Below are positions 1-12,526 of a DNA stretch of 64,000 nucleotides, piece by piece. The notes under the pieces are model-generated. The model made no database searches. It had not been told where the DNA came from and saw only the letters and a list, made by a program, of their open reading frames with translations. Numbering within the stretch: position 1 is the first letter of the stretch; each line of letters begins with the position of its first letter. The stretch comes from Paragonimus westermani. Its lineage: Eukaryota > Platyhelminthes > Trematoda > Plagiorchiida > Troglotrematidae. Where the stretch lies: the NCBI GenBank assembly GCA_008508345.1, contig QNGE01000857.1:151554-215553 (forward strand). The letters are read 5' to 3'. The position numbers were made by a program, and so were the translations under genes.

Positions 1-1159
1 GCTGAGTGCTTCTCCCTGATTCGTAGTTGAGCTGGCCACTCATAGATGTCAGTGAGACTAAATATGCAAAAGATGGTCCATGAATTTACAGCTAGTCGAG
101 TATTTCGAAAAACAGTTCAAGTGGCCTGAGCGATCTCTTTTAGCGTTGATGATGGGGGTTATTAGTTTATGTATAACGTCACTGATGATGAATTACTGAA
201 ACATAACATGAATCCAGGTTCAGACTTTCATGCTCATATACTCCTTAGAGGTGGTTAGGAGACGCGGTTGTCTGAACTGACCACGTTCCTCTGTCCCACA
301 TGGGAAAGTGAAAAGGTGCTTCACGATTGGGGCTTGCAACAGCCATTCTTATTTTTAAAAGGGTGGCAGGGCATCATATTACAATCACAGACGTAGTGAA
401 CTTACCTCCAATGCATCCAAGACGCAACGGATTGTGAAACACAGTGCGCGTTAAGAAAGTACCAGGCAGATTTGCAGGCTGGTTGTTGGCGTATCGATTA
501 TATCTTCGATTTTCGAAAGATACTGGAGCATCAACGTTTTTTCCCTCGGAAAAAAGTTACGATACTGCTTTGACCCGACTACATGACACGGTTTCAGAGG
601 CTGATACTATCGCACAGGAGTTCCAGTGAAATGCCAATTTGACGAAACAGTCGCATGTCCACTCAAAGTACAGAATGCGCATTTATGGACAACCACCTTG
701 AACAGGCGTTCGATAGGGGTGTCCGATCTTTCCGTTGTACTGCAACTATGTGAAGAATGATAGTCTGGAAAGAGCACTCAGAGGTTCCAGGATCCCAGAA
801 TAAAATCTGTCAGGCAATAACTGACTGAAAGTGAGTATACACACGGCACCGCTTTACTTAGATCTTCTGTAGGGAATAAATATACCAGTCAGTACCGATC
901 AAGTGTCAGAGTTGGTGAGTAAGGAATGCACTTTGTACCCTCAAAGCATAAAGCGCTGTCACATGATTGAGATAGCACTGGTCTCATTTTCGTTTTTATA
1001 ATCAAGTCACTTGAGACCGTCAAGCAGAACAACTACCTAGGTGCTGTCCTCTCGCTAGCTTGCAATATGGCTGACAAAATGTTCACGAAGGTGACAAAAA
1101 GATGTGATGCATTCAACTTTTACCACTTGTAATGTCGTGAAGACGTCCATTTGTCGAGT
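1..1159. other. No gene recognised, left edge
   Basis: Stop codons are dense in all frames. A strong-looking minus-strand donor (GTAAGT) at about 407 has no supporting peptide upstream. Probably intron of the spectraplakin gene. Confidence 0.5.
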
Positions 1160-1660
1160 AAATACAAGTTTTGTAATGCGTGAGTTCAGTTGTGCTCTAT
1201 GGATCAGAGACATGGCCCAATCGTACGGAATATACGTACAGAATCTCGATATTCCAGAATCGCTGTCTCTGCCAGTGATCCCCGATCAAAATGGTTGACT
1301 GCGTGGACAACACGATAGTTCAAGACGCTAATTCGAGAGATAACCAAGATAATGAAAATGCATTCTTCGCCGGTTGCTTCACATACTCCGCACGGACACG
1401 GAAAGTCTACCGCATCACGGATTGTTTAGTGCAAATGTTGATAGTTGGAAGGAACTGTGAGGCGATCAGGCGATGAATTGATTGACAGAGGTGAAAGCTT
1501 TACTCTTCCCACTATGCAAGGTAGGCAACAGTTACCCGGTTGGGGAATTCGCGACCATCTAGATCACCGGTTGAAAACACTCTCTGACAGTGGTATGTCG
1601 CAGACAATGATGATCTGTATCCACGACGTTATTAGATCTTTTTTCCTTTCCTGAAGCTCC
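1160..1660 (+). mobile_element. Decayed LINE 3' end (C-terminal part of RT ORF)
   Basis: In mixed frames the plus strand gives GRQQLPGWGIRDHLDHRLK then TLSDSGMSQ and CIHDV. This matches the C-terminal tail seen in fluke LINEs of the type GRCRLPGWGPRDH...WLETLSDMAQ..QWR.C. Upstream, at about 1190-1270, there is a faint match to the segment after the RT thumb. Stops and frameshifts interrupt it throughout. The next 150 bases are pyrimidine-rich like a LINE 3' UTR. It lies on the opposite strand to the spectraplakin gene, in what is probably another of its introns. Borders are approximate. Confidence 0.6.
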
Positions 1661-2190
1661 GCTGTCTTCTTTGTCATCTACGTTTTCCTCTCTCCTCACA
1701 TGTGTATTTATTTATTACTCTGATACACTGCCGACCATCGTCAGCACCAACGGCAGCCCGAGCCATTGTACCAACGAGTACGGCTCAAAGTCGAGAATGT
1801 TAACGCTGGTGACTGTCACAGATAACGGTAAAGAGACGGTGTTACGGTGGTAGTTCAAACGGTCTGCAGTCGATCTTCTGAGTCGATTCAGAAGAACAAG
1901 TAGCTAAACTTATCAAACACACCCTAATCGGACCAAATGCGCACAACACCACATAGATATCTTCAACATCTCAAGTAAAGTCAAACGACCACAGATTGAG
2001 TCATGATGTCGATTCTATAACGAGCAAAAATGACTAACCTAAGATCATGCCGATCAAAGAATGGTGAATACGATAAATACGATAAATGGATGAACACTAC
2101 CGCATTTTGTAAAACAGACAATCGTTTACATAGAGATCATCAGTCAGTGACCTCTTGCGAGACCGAGAGGCTATTCGCGAGAGAACGCAC
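1661..2190. other. Spectraplakin intron, 3' of last exon found
   Basis: The first 150 bases are pyrimidine-rich on plus and probably belong to the LINE 3' end. No exon with the expected tryptophan-containing helix was found. Confidence 0.5.
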
Positions 2191-2295
2191 CTGAACGAGA
2201 TCCACTGCGGGATGGTTGTCCAAAATCATTGAGGAACCGACCACACTGAGCTCGCTGAAAGTGATTTCATGCTGTTTGAGCTCCTGCATCAGATC
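2191..2295 (-). CDS. MACF1-like: Spectraplakin exon: plakin domain repeat, last in window
   Basis: This 35-codon exon (residues 625-659) has acceptor CCGTTCAACTTATTACAG and donor GTGCGT, phase 0 at both ends. It reads DLMQELKQHEITFSELSVVG then SSMILDNHPAVDLVQ. Vertebrate plakins have L..EL...(E/Q)..(F/I)..L......L(L/I)..(N/D)HPA...V at this place, and the NHPA motif is intact. In the family the rod continues into a helix with a conserved tryptophan and then the SH3 domain. No such exon could be found in 1-2190, so the gene appears to continue outside the window. Confidence 0.92.
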
Positions 2296-4011
2296 CTGTA
2301 ATAAGTTGAACGGAAAGCGTGGGCAGATAAGTGCCATTTAGAGCCACAAGGATACAAATAAGACGCATCACCTGTTCAATAATGCGACAGGCAAGTGAGC
2401 AGACATTAAGACTGGTATGATCAACAGACGTACGGCTCTTGCCGACGGATTGAAACGATTCAAATATCAAATGTCACGGGTGAGTAGTCCTGAGGTGAAA
2501 ACTTGAACCATAATATGTGCCACATGGATTACAACCTGGTTACTCGACAAATCGCACGTGGGGAATCAGTCCTACATAATCAAGGATGAATTCGAAAGCG
2601 TAGCATCATTGGATCAGTAAACGAATCTAAATGGATCCCAAAGCACCTGAGAGTAACAATGCATGCACTCAGTGAATCCAGCGCGTGGGAATACAAACCG
2701 TTGCTACACTGGTTTGACTTCAGTCGAACGGCTTCTGCTTCGCGTGTGCATTTTTTAAAATTACAGATAATGAAGATAAACATGACGCCAATTCGAAGGG
2801 ATACGCCCTGAAAGAGCGCATCGGAATAAAGAAAACTGATCGTGAAGAAATGACGAAGTATTATCAGCAGACTATGACAAGTGGCACGTGGATAAGTGAG
2901 CAGAATTTAAATAAGTTAGCCAGCCTCATAGGCGCACTGAACTTCTTTACTGTGCCTTAGTTATAACCGAAGTGTTTCAGGATAAGAAATAGAGGCAGTT
3001 AACTCGAAAAGATGCAAATGTGACTAAAAATCAGTTTGCTTTTGTCCCACGTAAGACAGTTTTATGTGCGTCACATCACGATTTCAGGAATAAAAAAGGG
3101 ATATCCGAAAACCTAATCGGAATGCAAAAGTCAAACGTGAACAGTATGTGGGTCGAAAACAGGCCGGTGGTTGATGAAACACGACGATTTCAGAAGCAAT
3201 TAACAATCACCTCTCTGTAAGCAGTGAGTAACAGTGAGTAAACCTACACAAATCGTCCACAACGAGGGAACAACAATGAAACTCAATAATCAGTCCAGTT
3301 TAACTGGACGTAGTAGCATTCAATTATCGAATACGGTTGGTTCACTTCGCCAACAGTGAGTGAAGGTAAACCTGATAGTAAATAAATATTTCAAGCCTAT
3401 TCAAAGAGCAACCACAACAGGATGTGATGGTCGACAAGTGTCAAATAACAAGTATAACAACCGGGTCCAAGGATAAGACTAGCCAGGTTGCATCAGGGAT
3501 CCGTAGCTTAATCGGCATCTTCAAGACAAGTACGTAGTATCATTGTTACAGTTCAAAGTAAGCCAGGTTTCAGAATAATAAAATTGATTATTTATTAGTG
3601 TTGAGGAATTGTAGATTGAACTGTAGGAACGGCCGAAAAGAGATAGGAAATACACTGCAGAGCGAATAAACATAACTTCCAGAGGATAAGACAAACAATC
3701 CTTCACATTCTCCATTGATATTACAGTGACGCAACAGAGCACACTTCATCCTCGCTCGATCAGGCTGGCTCTAAATAGTCATAAAATCAAAGGAAAGTGT
3801 AGGGGAACAAGCAGAACAATCATTGTTTGGAAGCAATGCACCCTAATTGCCTGAAATCTATTGAAGAACCGTAATGAATGGCTTATTTCAGAAGAGGAAG
3901 TGCTCCCTCAAAGCATCAGGAAGGTAGGCGCTAACGTTTCATCAAGTAAGATCAGAACAGTATGTGCACTTCAGCCAAGGGTGATGGGAAACTGAACAAT
4001 AATTCACTTAC
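2296..4011 (-). other. Spectraplakin intron, 1.7 kb
   Basis: Defined by GTAAGT at 4011 and the acceptor AG at 2297-2296. The gene strand is T-rich. Nothing else recognised. Confidence 0.85.
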
Positions 4012-4179
4012 GTGCAGATAAGTTCGCAATTCGTTCGACTTCAATTGTGATTCATAGTGTGACCAGTCTCGCGATACCTCACGTGATTCACGGTCTCGGA
4101 TCCAAAGAAGTTGTTGTTCGGCAAGTCTCACAAAGTCCATTAAAGAGTGTAAAAATCGCGCACGCTTATCGCAAGCAAT
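4012..4179 (-). CDS. MACF1-like: Spectraplakin exon: plakin domain repeat with DWS motif
   Basis: This 56-codon exon (residues 569-624) has acceptor TTTGGTTTCACAG and donor GTAAGT, phase 0 at both ends. The peptide starts IACDKRARFLHSLMDFVRLA, continues EQQLLWIRDRESREVSRDWS, and ends in a polar helix with LKSNELRTYLH. Plakins have (R/K)...L.SLH.FV..AT.EL.WL.EKEEEE...DWSD here, and the invariant DWS is kept. The match is among the clearest in the window. The introns on either side are 2.8 and 1.7 kb. Confidence 0.94.
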
Positions 4180-6951
4180 CTGTGAAACCAAACAAATGCA
4201 TTATTAGAAACCGATTAGGAACAGCCTAACAATGACAGTGGATAAGTTTAGATCGAAAGGTTCATAAGCAATGAGGCGTACGAACGCGACGGTCATGATT
4301 TGAACGAATTGTGATTTACCAAAAATTTTGCAATCAAAGGAGACGATCGGATAGGTCCACCAAAGGCCGCCTTAGTGTTCAAAGAGATAAATCACCCTTG
4401 ATAGGTTCTAAAGAAAGTTACGAGCAAACCTATTCTACAAACGAAGAGTAACAAGCAACTTGGGTAATTGTTGCCAGGTAAATAAGTGCCAATGATAGCG
4501 ACAGCAGAGTTCAAACATAGAATTGTAGGCTCGAAACCCACGAACCTGAGATGATTCTGTCACAATAAGTGATATTCACATCATGTGGCAGCAAACATCG
4601 AGGGATATAAGGAAACCTAGTTGTAACCGAACGACCACTAGGTGCACCTGTTTTACATTGTTAAAACAGCTGATTTTAAGTTACTGTTGGCGTTGACATG
4701 CTGCTATCAGAAAAACCATATTTACGCTTTCAAAAAGACGGGAGCCAGAACAGTAGAAGTTACAAATGAGAGGTTTATAGTAAGTTCTGAGAATAGGGTG
4801 TTCGAGTGTGCTTTACCTAGAAGCGGTCTAAATATTATACTCGGATTTAATGAGTAGTCTGTGGCTAATGTGTGATCAATGGAGAGCAGAGGTTATCGCA
4901 CACATCTCACAGGCAAGAAAGTGCTTCTTCGTCTTGTCGTGAATCAGATATGTAGGGCTGAAGACCTTTAGCGAGAGTTGAATATAACGACTTCTTTTGA
5001 GATGTATCAAATGGAAAGGCTGTAAAGACGCTAAATCTTCAAGCCTTCGGAAGTGGTGAAGAATTTACGGCAAAGTTACATGAGAAAAAAAAATATTTAC
5101 ACCTTAAGGTCAATGTAACTGGATGAGCCTGAACGTCTAAACGTAATACGCAGAAAACGGGTAAGTAGACCCAAATTCAGTAATCTTTCTTTGGTCACAT
5201 ATTAAGCAAACTATCATGACAGCATACCGAAATTGCGTTCTGATATACGCCTAGATCCTAATAAGTGAGTAACAAACTGAAGTTTACAGGATAAGTAGAA
5301 CAATTGTCAGCAAGCGTGGCTGAGTGTATGGATGCAGGGATTCGGTCATGTTCAGTGTGAGGTCAATGAGGAATACTGATCAAAACACCCGCTTAACAGC
5401 CACAGATTTGCAGTGCCGTTAAGTTCTGATTAGCGAATGTCAAAAAGAGCGTGACTCTTTTTCGACAAGAAGAATGTGAAGGGTTATTTACAACGTTTAG
5501 TCATCACCTATTAGGCAAGTGCACGGTTCGATTGAGAGATAGTCAGGAGCCGTTAGCCGTTTAAGATCTGAGCTGAAATGAGCAACTCTGGTTGTCAGCA
5601 CTTTTAAACATATGTTGCACTGTATGCCTGTTAAGTCACTCTGAGTGAACAAAAATTGTGTGGTTGTTCATTTCACAATGTCGATCAGTTTCGTGGCACC
5701 CAACAAATACCGCAAATTCACCTAGTCAGTCCGATAACTAAGGTATGATTTCGTCTCAAAGAGCTGATATGAAGAGTGAAGTCTCGAGGGGAACGATTAA
5801 ACAGTGAAGTGACGATACACATAACACAACGTAATGGTAGTTCGGTTCAGGTATGGACTGTCGTTTAGCAAACTGTAAATGGTGATAATTTGTGGTCACA
5901 TCGCTCGCATTACAAGCACACCTACTCTAGACACGATCCGGCTAGAATGACTAATATCATACGCGAAAGTGCCCCTGGAACCACTTAGTCCAAGGTAGCT
6001 GAAAAATGATCTACAGGATCAAGATGAAGTGATCAGAGCAAGCTAACGTGAGCATTCAGTGTGACGATACGAAGTGAACGAAATATAAAGTTGTATTGAT
6101 CAGGTGAAGTACTTTAGGATAACTTGCATGAGCAACTTGAGAGAATGAACATGTCGCAGTAATTCCTTGTCAGTCAAAACAGTGACTGCAGAATCAGTAA
6201 ATACCAGCTCATCACTTACAGTTGACCTGAAGACAGCTCACATAAGGGCTGAATGGCTGTTAAGTTGTATGGTGGGGATTATCAGGCCACCTTCGAATCG
6301 TTCACTCTGGAAGCTCTACGTAGGCACACTTCGATTTAACTTCCAGAAGAAAAATCGTGACCTGCTTGTCTGCTTTCTGTATTTCAATCAATGGACAATC
6401 GGTTTAGCCTTTGTCGACCGGCAAGACAGGCCCCCTGAAATTATGCTGAGTTCGGTGAGCAAATGTACGTGACGCACAAGATCGAGTGAGAGACGGTGAC
6501 TGAGTGAATGATTGGTGTTCATCAAAAGGCAACTGAATAACGCCCATTGAGACATCAACAGCAACATGTTTGTAGAAACGCAACGAACCTCGGCAAGAAC
6601 AATATACATGTATACAATGTAAACATCTGAGGCTAAGAGCTGCGAACCACCTTCCATGCGTAATTCTCGAGAATACATATAAATAAACTGTATGGAAACT
6701 GAATTCAAATTGAGCAGTTTAAATCGGGATGGACCACTTGAAACAAATATGCGGAGTGTTAAGGTCAGGGCAAAACCCGAGTTACGTTCAACTTGCGACA
6801 ACAAGAATACTTGGACTGACAAAGAGAGAGATGCATCTGTCGCCCGAGTTGCGGTTAGTCTGAGCCAGTGTGATGCCGGAAGGGTCAGAATCCCTTGTGT
6901 ATCGCAAGCAAGACAAATATAGAACTGAATATGGGTCACCAATGGACATAC
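4180..6951 (-). other. Spectraplakin intron, 2.8 kb
   Basis: Defined by GTATGT at 6951 and AG at 4181-4180. Open stretches on plus at 6167-6472 and 6692-6922 lack recognisable content. Nothing else seen. Confidence 0.85.
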
Positions 6952-7029
6952 CAGTAATTGCTGGTACTCATCTTCCACCGTACGAAAGGCTTCCTCAAAA
7001 AGTTGCTTATCTTCCGGCGGTTGTGCCGT
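6952..7029 (-). CDS. MACF1-like: Spectraplakin exon: plakin domain repeat helix
   Basis: This 26-codon exon (residues 543-568) reads TAQPPEDKQLFEEAFRTVED then EYQQLL. The acceptor is ACTTTATACAG, with a short pyrimidine tract, and the donor is GTATGT. Both ends are in phase 0. It matches the family helix S......Y...L..L...Y..LL that precedes the RLRSLE.LH.FV helix. It is small and easily missed, and is supported mainly by phase and by continuity with the next exon: EYQQLL joined to IACDKRARFLHSLMDFV aligns to dystonin over 23 residues with no gap. Confidence 0.85.
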
Positions 7030-9722
7030 CTGTATAAAGTAAACATGGGCATGTTAAAGGCAGTGGAAAAACAAACGTCACGATTTCCTCACACGTCAGA
7101 ATGGTAAACAATTCACATACAAAATCCATAACTGAAAAACAACAGCAAGCATTTGATACCGAGAATGACACAACTGGGGCAAAATTTAAGGAATGGAAGT
7201 TGAAGTTTTTTATTAGTCGGTTTACCCAGCCAAAACGAATGCGGCAAAAATGCACTAGAATACAACAGTGGTAAACATACGGTCTCGACAAAAAGCAGAA
7301 ATTTAGTCTTGATAATCGGATGACAGCACCGGTATCTAAACATAAAGTGTCACGGGGATCTGGATCCCGGACATATAGCGATCAATCCGAGTCAAACCAG
7401 ACAGCCATTGATTCAGCTGACGGACTGACAGAAGGCTTACGAAGGTATCCAGACCGAGATGAATCAGTGTTGGTCAGCTGGATCCATTTGTTTAAACTAT
7501 GAGAGGGAGGTCACTTGTGCCGTCATGGTTTCGATCAACCTCACTTTCTCCCTTTGCTGAACAGGTAATATAGGATTCGTACGTTTAGATTAACTCGACC
7601 GTCTTCTCAGCGAGCAAAACGGTACAGAATTTAATATCAGCTGATGAACTACTTAAATTGGGAACTACCGTTGGTCGGTGGGATTTGTGAGACTGGTTAA
7701 CCACATAAGTTTTATTTGTGGCACGTTAAAGACAACTGAATGTGAATTAAATAAGACGTCCTTAAATAAAGCAAAAATGAATGAAATAATTTAAACAGCG
7801 TCATCCGGTTCCGGAGGCGGCACTTCGGCAGGCAGGTTCAAGATTTAGAGCGAGCTCGCCACTAAACGCTCCACTGGTCAAATGTACAACAGTCAACCTC
7901 AATGTCATTTTGAAGCGAGTACCGCTGTGACAAGTTGGATTTTAAACGATACTCAAAAGAATTAGGCGCAAACAAACCAGACAGGGAATTCACCCCTCAA
8001 TGGGGACCTTGTCGCTTAAACTCTTAGCAGGTCATCCATAGAATTAACATGTGACGACCGGTTTTAGTCCTGTTTAAACTCAGATGATGTGACGTGGTTT
8101 GGGTCGGAAAATCTTCGTGTGAAATCGATGCTTTTACCTACTAGACTATGGATGCGTTAAATTCGCTTACGATTGAACAATTAGAACAATTAGTGTAGCC
8201 AGTTAACACCAAACTCGTTACCAGTGTACACTGAAAGCCGTAACGACAGTAGCAAATTGGAATGACACAAATGACCGCCTAATGTTCACTGACAATATCT
8301 TAATCTTGTAGACTCTCTAAGAATCACAAATGAAACCTGGCCAGTTACAGAAGGACACAGGCGCCAATATAAAAACCCAAGAACAATAGAAAGTTTGATC
8401 GGTTATCTGTTTGACAGAAATTCTGCACGAAAGCTGACAGGTAAAGGAACGGTTCTAACATTCTGGACTGGATACACAGATGTCATTGCATGGTCAAGTA
8501 CACATGAGACAGGAGGAAAGGCGACAATTCAACAAAAATGAACTTTGAAACACTGTCTACAAACATGAACCTTGGTAGCGCATAAGGAGTTCATTATCAT
8601 CAGAGCGCACCACATGACAACCAACAGTACATTGATGTACCGAATTTCACGCATACACTCGAATATGTAGCTCAATACGAGTGACAAACCATAAACCGTG
8701 CGATACTGTGCGCCTTAAGGCGACAAACAAGAAATTAGAGAAGTGTCTGCGAGCAAGGATAGTAAGAACAGGCTACTGCATGCAGTAGATCATTCTCACA
8801 CGATCGCTCTGAATAACACCTGGAAACGTGGATAAGTATGACATAAAGGTCTGGTGACCTCATACCACTATCATCTTAAGCAACATATATAATCTTCAAT
8901 GAACGTTATTCAAGAACGCGAAGGAAAAGTAATGAGTATCAGCTAACCAATCCGAAGGAGTCAATACTAATGTGCACCTCCAAACTGTTGGTTTGTGTTC
9001 CAGATGACTGAAGTAAATCTATTCGAATTCTAGCGGTTCGATGGGATCGAATCTGTCTGGAGACAAAGATGTTGGTCTATGTAAACTAGACAGTTCTGCC
9101 CATACTGGCCTTCTTCCACAAAGTGGTCAAGCACAAAAACACGAGACGCCTTCGTACGATATCTGTTAAAATTGATATACAATATAACTAGATAGGTTAC
9201 TATGGTGTATTTACTCATTACTCAATAATGGCACAGACTCTGTTGGACACAGTAGTTATCCAACCATGATCAGTTAACTGCATTCCAGGATTACGGCAGG
9301 TGGGCGTGACAATTCAGACAGTACTGTTTCACCAGTGGACAGTTCAAAATCGGGAATGTAGTCAAATGAAGGACGCCGATAGCATAACACACCTTCCAAC
9401 CTTGACAAGCTTAATGGTTGAGACGCATTCTCAGAGGTGAGTGAAAACTTTCTAGAGTTCAGTAACCAGGATCACTATGCATTCAACATTCCCCAAGTCC
9501 ACAAACAGCTTTGAATCAGCATGATATCAAAAAGTCACCGAACAGAAAATTCAATTGAAAAAAAGTAGTGCGAGATGAAGAAAAAGAGAAAAAATGCGAA
9601 AAAATGCGAAAGAGAGATACTGTGTTCCTACAAAAGATAGATTGTAAAGTAGAAGTTGGATATGTTGATATTAAGCCAAATACACCTACAGAAACGACTA
9701 GTAACCCAAAACTAAACCGTAC
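7030..9722 (-). other. Spectraplakin intron, 2.7 kb
   Basis: Defined by GTACGG at 9722 and AG at 7031-7030. The tandem motif AAAAATGCG occurs twice near 9590, on the edge of the exon-bearing segment. Nothing else recognised. Confidence 0.85.
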
Positions 9723-9817
9723 CTTTGTATGATTTGTCCGGCAACGTTCGATTTCACCTTGAAAATGTTTCACCTCGCGATGTGTATGCTCATGCCTACG
9801 GGCAGCTTCTTCCACAG
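9723..9817 (-). CDS. MACF1-like: Spectraplakin exon: plakin domain repeat helix
   Basis: This short exon of 31 codons plus two leading bases (residues 511-542) has acceptor ACTTGTTTTTTAG and donor GTACGG. It reads (A)VEEAARRHEHTHREVKHFQ, then GEIERCRTNHTK. The family has D(L/V)PSVE..L..(Q/H)..(I/L)H.S(V/I)EE......ARS. The helix is strongly basic and histidine-rich, and its alignment to dystonin is gap-free. The 2.4-kb intron before it includes an unassigned T-rich island, 10.83-11.46 kb. Confidence 0.88.
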
Positions 9818-12254
9818 CTAAAAAACAAGTGTTGTAATGAAGAAAGATTTCACAAAATAGCAGGCTCTGTACGGTTAGGCTTATAAGAATCAGTGAGATG
9901 GTGGGAGAAATGAAGCGTTTACTATTTCCAAATGTAATCTGTCAGACAAAGAAAACGACCGTCTGTAAATTGGGGTTTACACATAAGAACGAATAAGACA
10001 ATACGCTGGTTTCCCGAAATACCCACAGGCATCAACTGTCAAACATAGCCCCTGAAGAGAATACTCAGTTACATCTCCTTGTGGTAAAGATACTATACGT
10101 CACTGCAGAAAGGTAGATACAGACACTAGGAGCAATAGCCAGGTTGATGAGTCGTCCGTCATTCGAATAAATGAATTAGAACCTTTGGTACCAAACATCC
10201 TACGAGACAGGTTACAGAAAACATGATTGAAGTACGAACTGAATAAATTACACGAATGAACACTACCCAAAGTGTTACAACAACTCTAAGATCCCTAGCT
10301 CTTGAAATACATTTGACAACTGCGTACGCACAATCCCATACATCACAGATTTGACAGCCGACCGAAGAGTCTGCGATATCAATTTAGGAAACAGCAATAG
10401 CATGTAGTAGCTCTTGTGCAATCAAGGGAACAAAGATGACGTGCCAAAACTGAAGAAAGCAGATTTTCACATAACCTGGCAACAGATAAACAATCGATTG
10501 CCTGTTTATGGCTCAACTTTTTAGAGTGATTCCTGGCTCCGGATAGTGGAGAAACGTTCACAATGAAATAAACAGTGAACTGTTCACACGGCAAAACCTG
10601 ACGGGTTGAGCCTACGAACAGGATTGGTCCCAGCACAGTCGTGAGAAAACTGCATGAGCTGGAAATAGGGGTGCGCGATTTGCCGTACAATCGGCTAAGG
10701 GTAGCTAACATGCCGGAATAAAAATCCGGGAATGTATACACATACACAGCCTGCTCCGAACCCAACCTCTGAAAGAAAACAAGAGTGGACTCCAATCAAA
10801 ATCTGTTATTGTGCCAAACATAACCTTATTTATGATTAATACCCAAATCTATTGATCAACTTGTTCGTCTACCTCTGTTGGTCGATGACCTGTTTGCTCC
10901 CCTCGAATGATGTGCCATTTGCTCTGTGTTCAAAATGTTGACGTTTGATCCAATGGTCTTGCTCGGTTTGTTGATCGTTTCTGGCGTGCTAAGTGGTTAA
11001 GAGGCACCACATCAATTGAACGCCGTTTCATACGATTATTGGTGAATGTGTCTGGCTTTGCCGATCGGCGTGAATCTGCGTCTATTGCAGCCCATAATCA
11101 GTACTAGTGAACAACCAAGACCGCGCCTTTCCTATTTGACGAATTCACTCAGAAGTGTTCAAACATGTGCAACCTCCACGGCTCATGCAATCATGAGCTA
11201 ATCAGCAGGGACAATGGGAATTTCCACCGGGAACACAAGTGCATCTCTATTTCGCCATCAGTACAAAAAATTGGTTATCACGTACAATATCGCCCGTTGC
11301 CACAGTAACGTAAAAACAATATTTGCACGTTTGGCGCCGCAAATTTTCCACATTAAGGGTGGTCGGTGCTTCATATACACGTCCATTTACTTTTTTTATG
11401 CTCTGATGAACTTATGTTTGTAATCGCATTTTTATAATACTTTTCTGTTACTTATGTATCACAGGGTCTTAGTGGTTGCGACGATCACAGTGTATAGTCT
11501 CTCATAATGAAAGCCAACCTTAAACTTTCATCCACTAAGCTGAGCACAATATCGTGTTTTAAAGCCAAAATAATGCGTCAATGATGAGGAATTGAACGTA
11601 GTTTCCAACCCGTTACGTAGGCAATGATATCCTATTACTCACTCATGGTGAAGATCGTGAGGTGGTATCAGTCCATGCACTCCACTCAGCCACATATGGA
11701 AATAGTTAAGAAATGAAACAACAAGGCGAAGTGTACACTTAACCAAGATAAGCCAGTTGATTGAGGCCATTGAACATTGACTTAATCTCAGTGCTATAAT
11801 GCAGTAGTTAAAATACAAAAACCAGGATTTATGTAGCTGATGAACAGAACTCCAACATGTCTTTGATTTGCGTGGAAGAATCGACAGAATCTGAGAGAGA
11901 GACATTTTCAATCGACAAGGTACTCAATTGCCCAACGGCTACCATGTACTGTCTAACTGGCAGCTTAAGTACAAGTCACCTAAGCGGTCAGATATTAGTT
12001 TTTCAGGCACGTATTCATTTGAACTGGCTATCGGACTAATCGAGGAGAGAAAATTTAGCAAAAACCACAAATATGATCAGCAACTTCGTTGAGCATCAAA
12101 TTGAAATGAAAAATCAAAACTACTGCTTGACTCCAAATGTGTCCTTAACGGTTAACCAGTACTGGAAGCGACAGATCCATTTGACAAAACCAACTCGGAA
12201 AACCCATAAGCACACCATAGTACACGTATGAAAATAAACTGCAAACAACCATAC
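9818..12254 (-). other. Spectraplakin intron, 2.4 kb, with T-rich island
   Basis: The plus strand turns T-rich at about 10830-11460, against the trend of the intron. In one plus frame it reads SNGLARFVDRFWRAKWLRG, then TTSIERRFIRLLVNV. This may be an old insertion, and I cannot name it. A 138-codon open minus-strand stretch at 10379-10795 has no recognisable domain. Confidence 0.6.
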
Positions 12255-12526
12255 CTTTCAAAGTGTTACCGTAGCATCCATTTACTACAGTTCTGGTATG
12301 CTCATCAATCCACGCGAGACACCGCTGAATCGGGGTTAGAAATTCGTACTTCTGATCCCCATGGGAAGAGGACATGTGTTGCAAGATGGCAGACGACGGA
12401 GTGCGGTTGAGAGCAGATGTAGGAGTAGACTGCGTGATAATTTTCGTGCCGTTCAGGCCAAGTGAAGTAGCCCGTTCTCGAAAGCGGCGTTTGAGGTCAA
12501 GAAAACGTTGATGCAGGGTACATACA
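12255..12526 (-). CDS. MACF1-like: Spectraplakin exon: plakin domain repeats with Ser/Thr-rich insert
   Basis: This 272-base exon (residues about 420-510) has acceptor TTTTCTCCTCATCAG and donor GTATGG. It starts VCTLHQRFLDLKRRFRERA, the helix known in the family as VYRLHERLV.IR.EY. A stretch of about 35 residues rich in Ser and Thr follows. The next spectrin-repeat helix, FLTPIQRCLAWIDEHTR, matches YLQDLLAWVEE. It ends GCYGNTLK plus one base. Vertebrate orthologs carry a variable spacer at the same place. The split codon becomes Ala in the next exon. Start and end phases agree with both neighbours. Confidence 0.93.

Noticed and set aside
4515..4560. tRNA box B-like sequence on the minus strand
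   Set aside because: No box A at the right distance and no cloverleaf pairing.
6388..6978. Minus-strand 196-codon open frame
   Set aside because: Only its first few codons belong to the real exon 6952-7029. The rest is intron that happens to lack stops.
10379..10795. Minus-strand 138-codon open frame on the gene strand
   Set aside because: Flanking spectraplakin exons already join in phase, and the peptide has no recognisable helix or motif.
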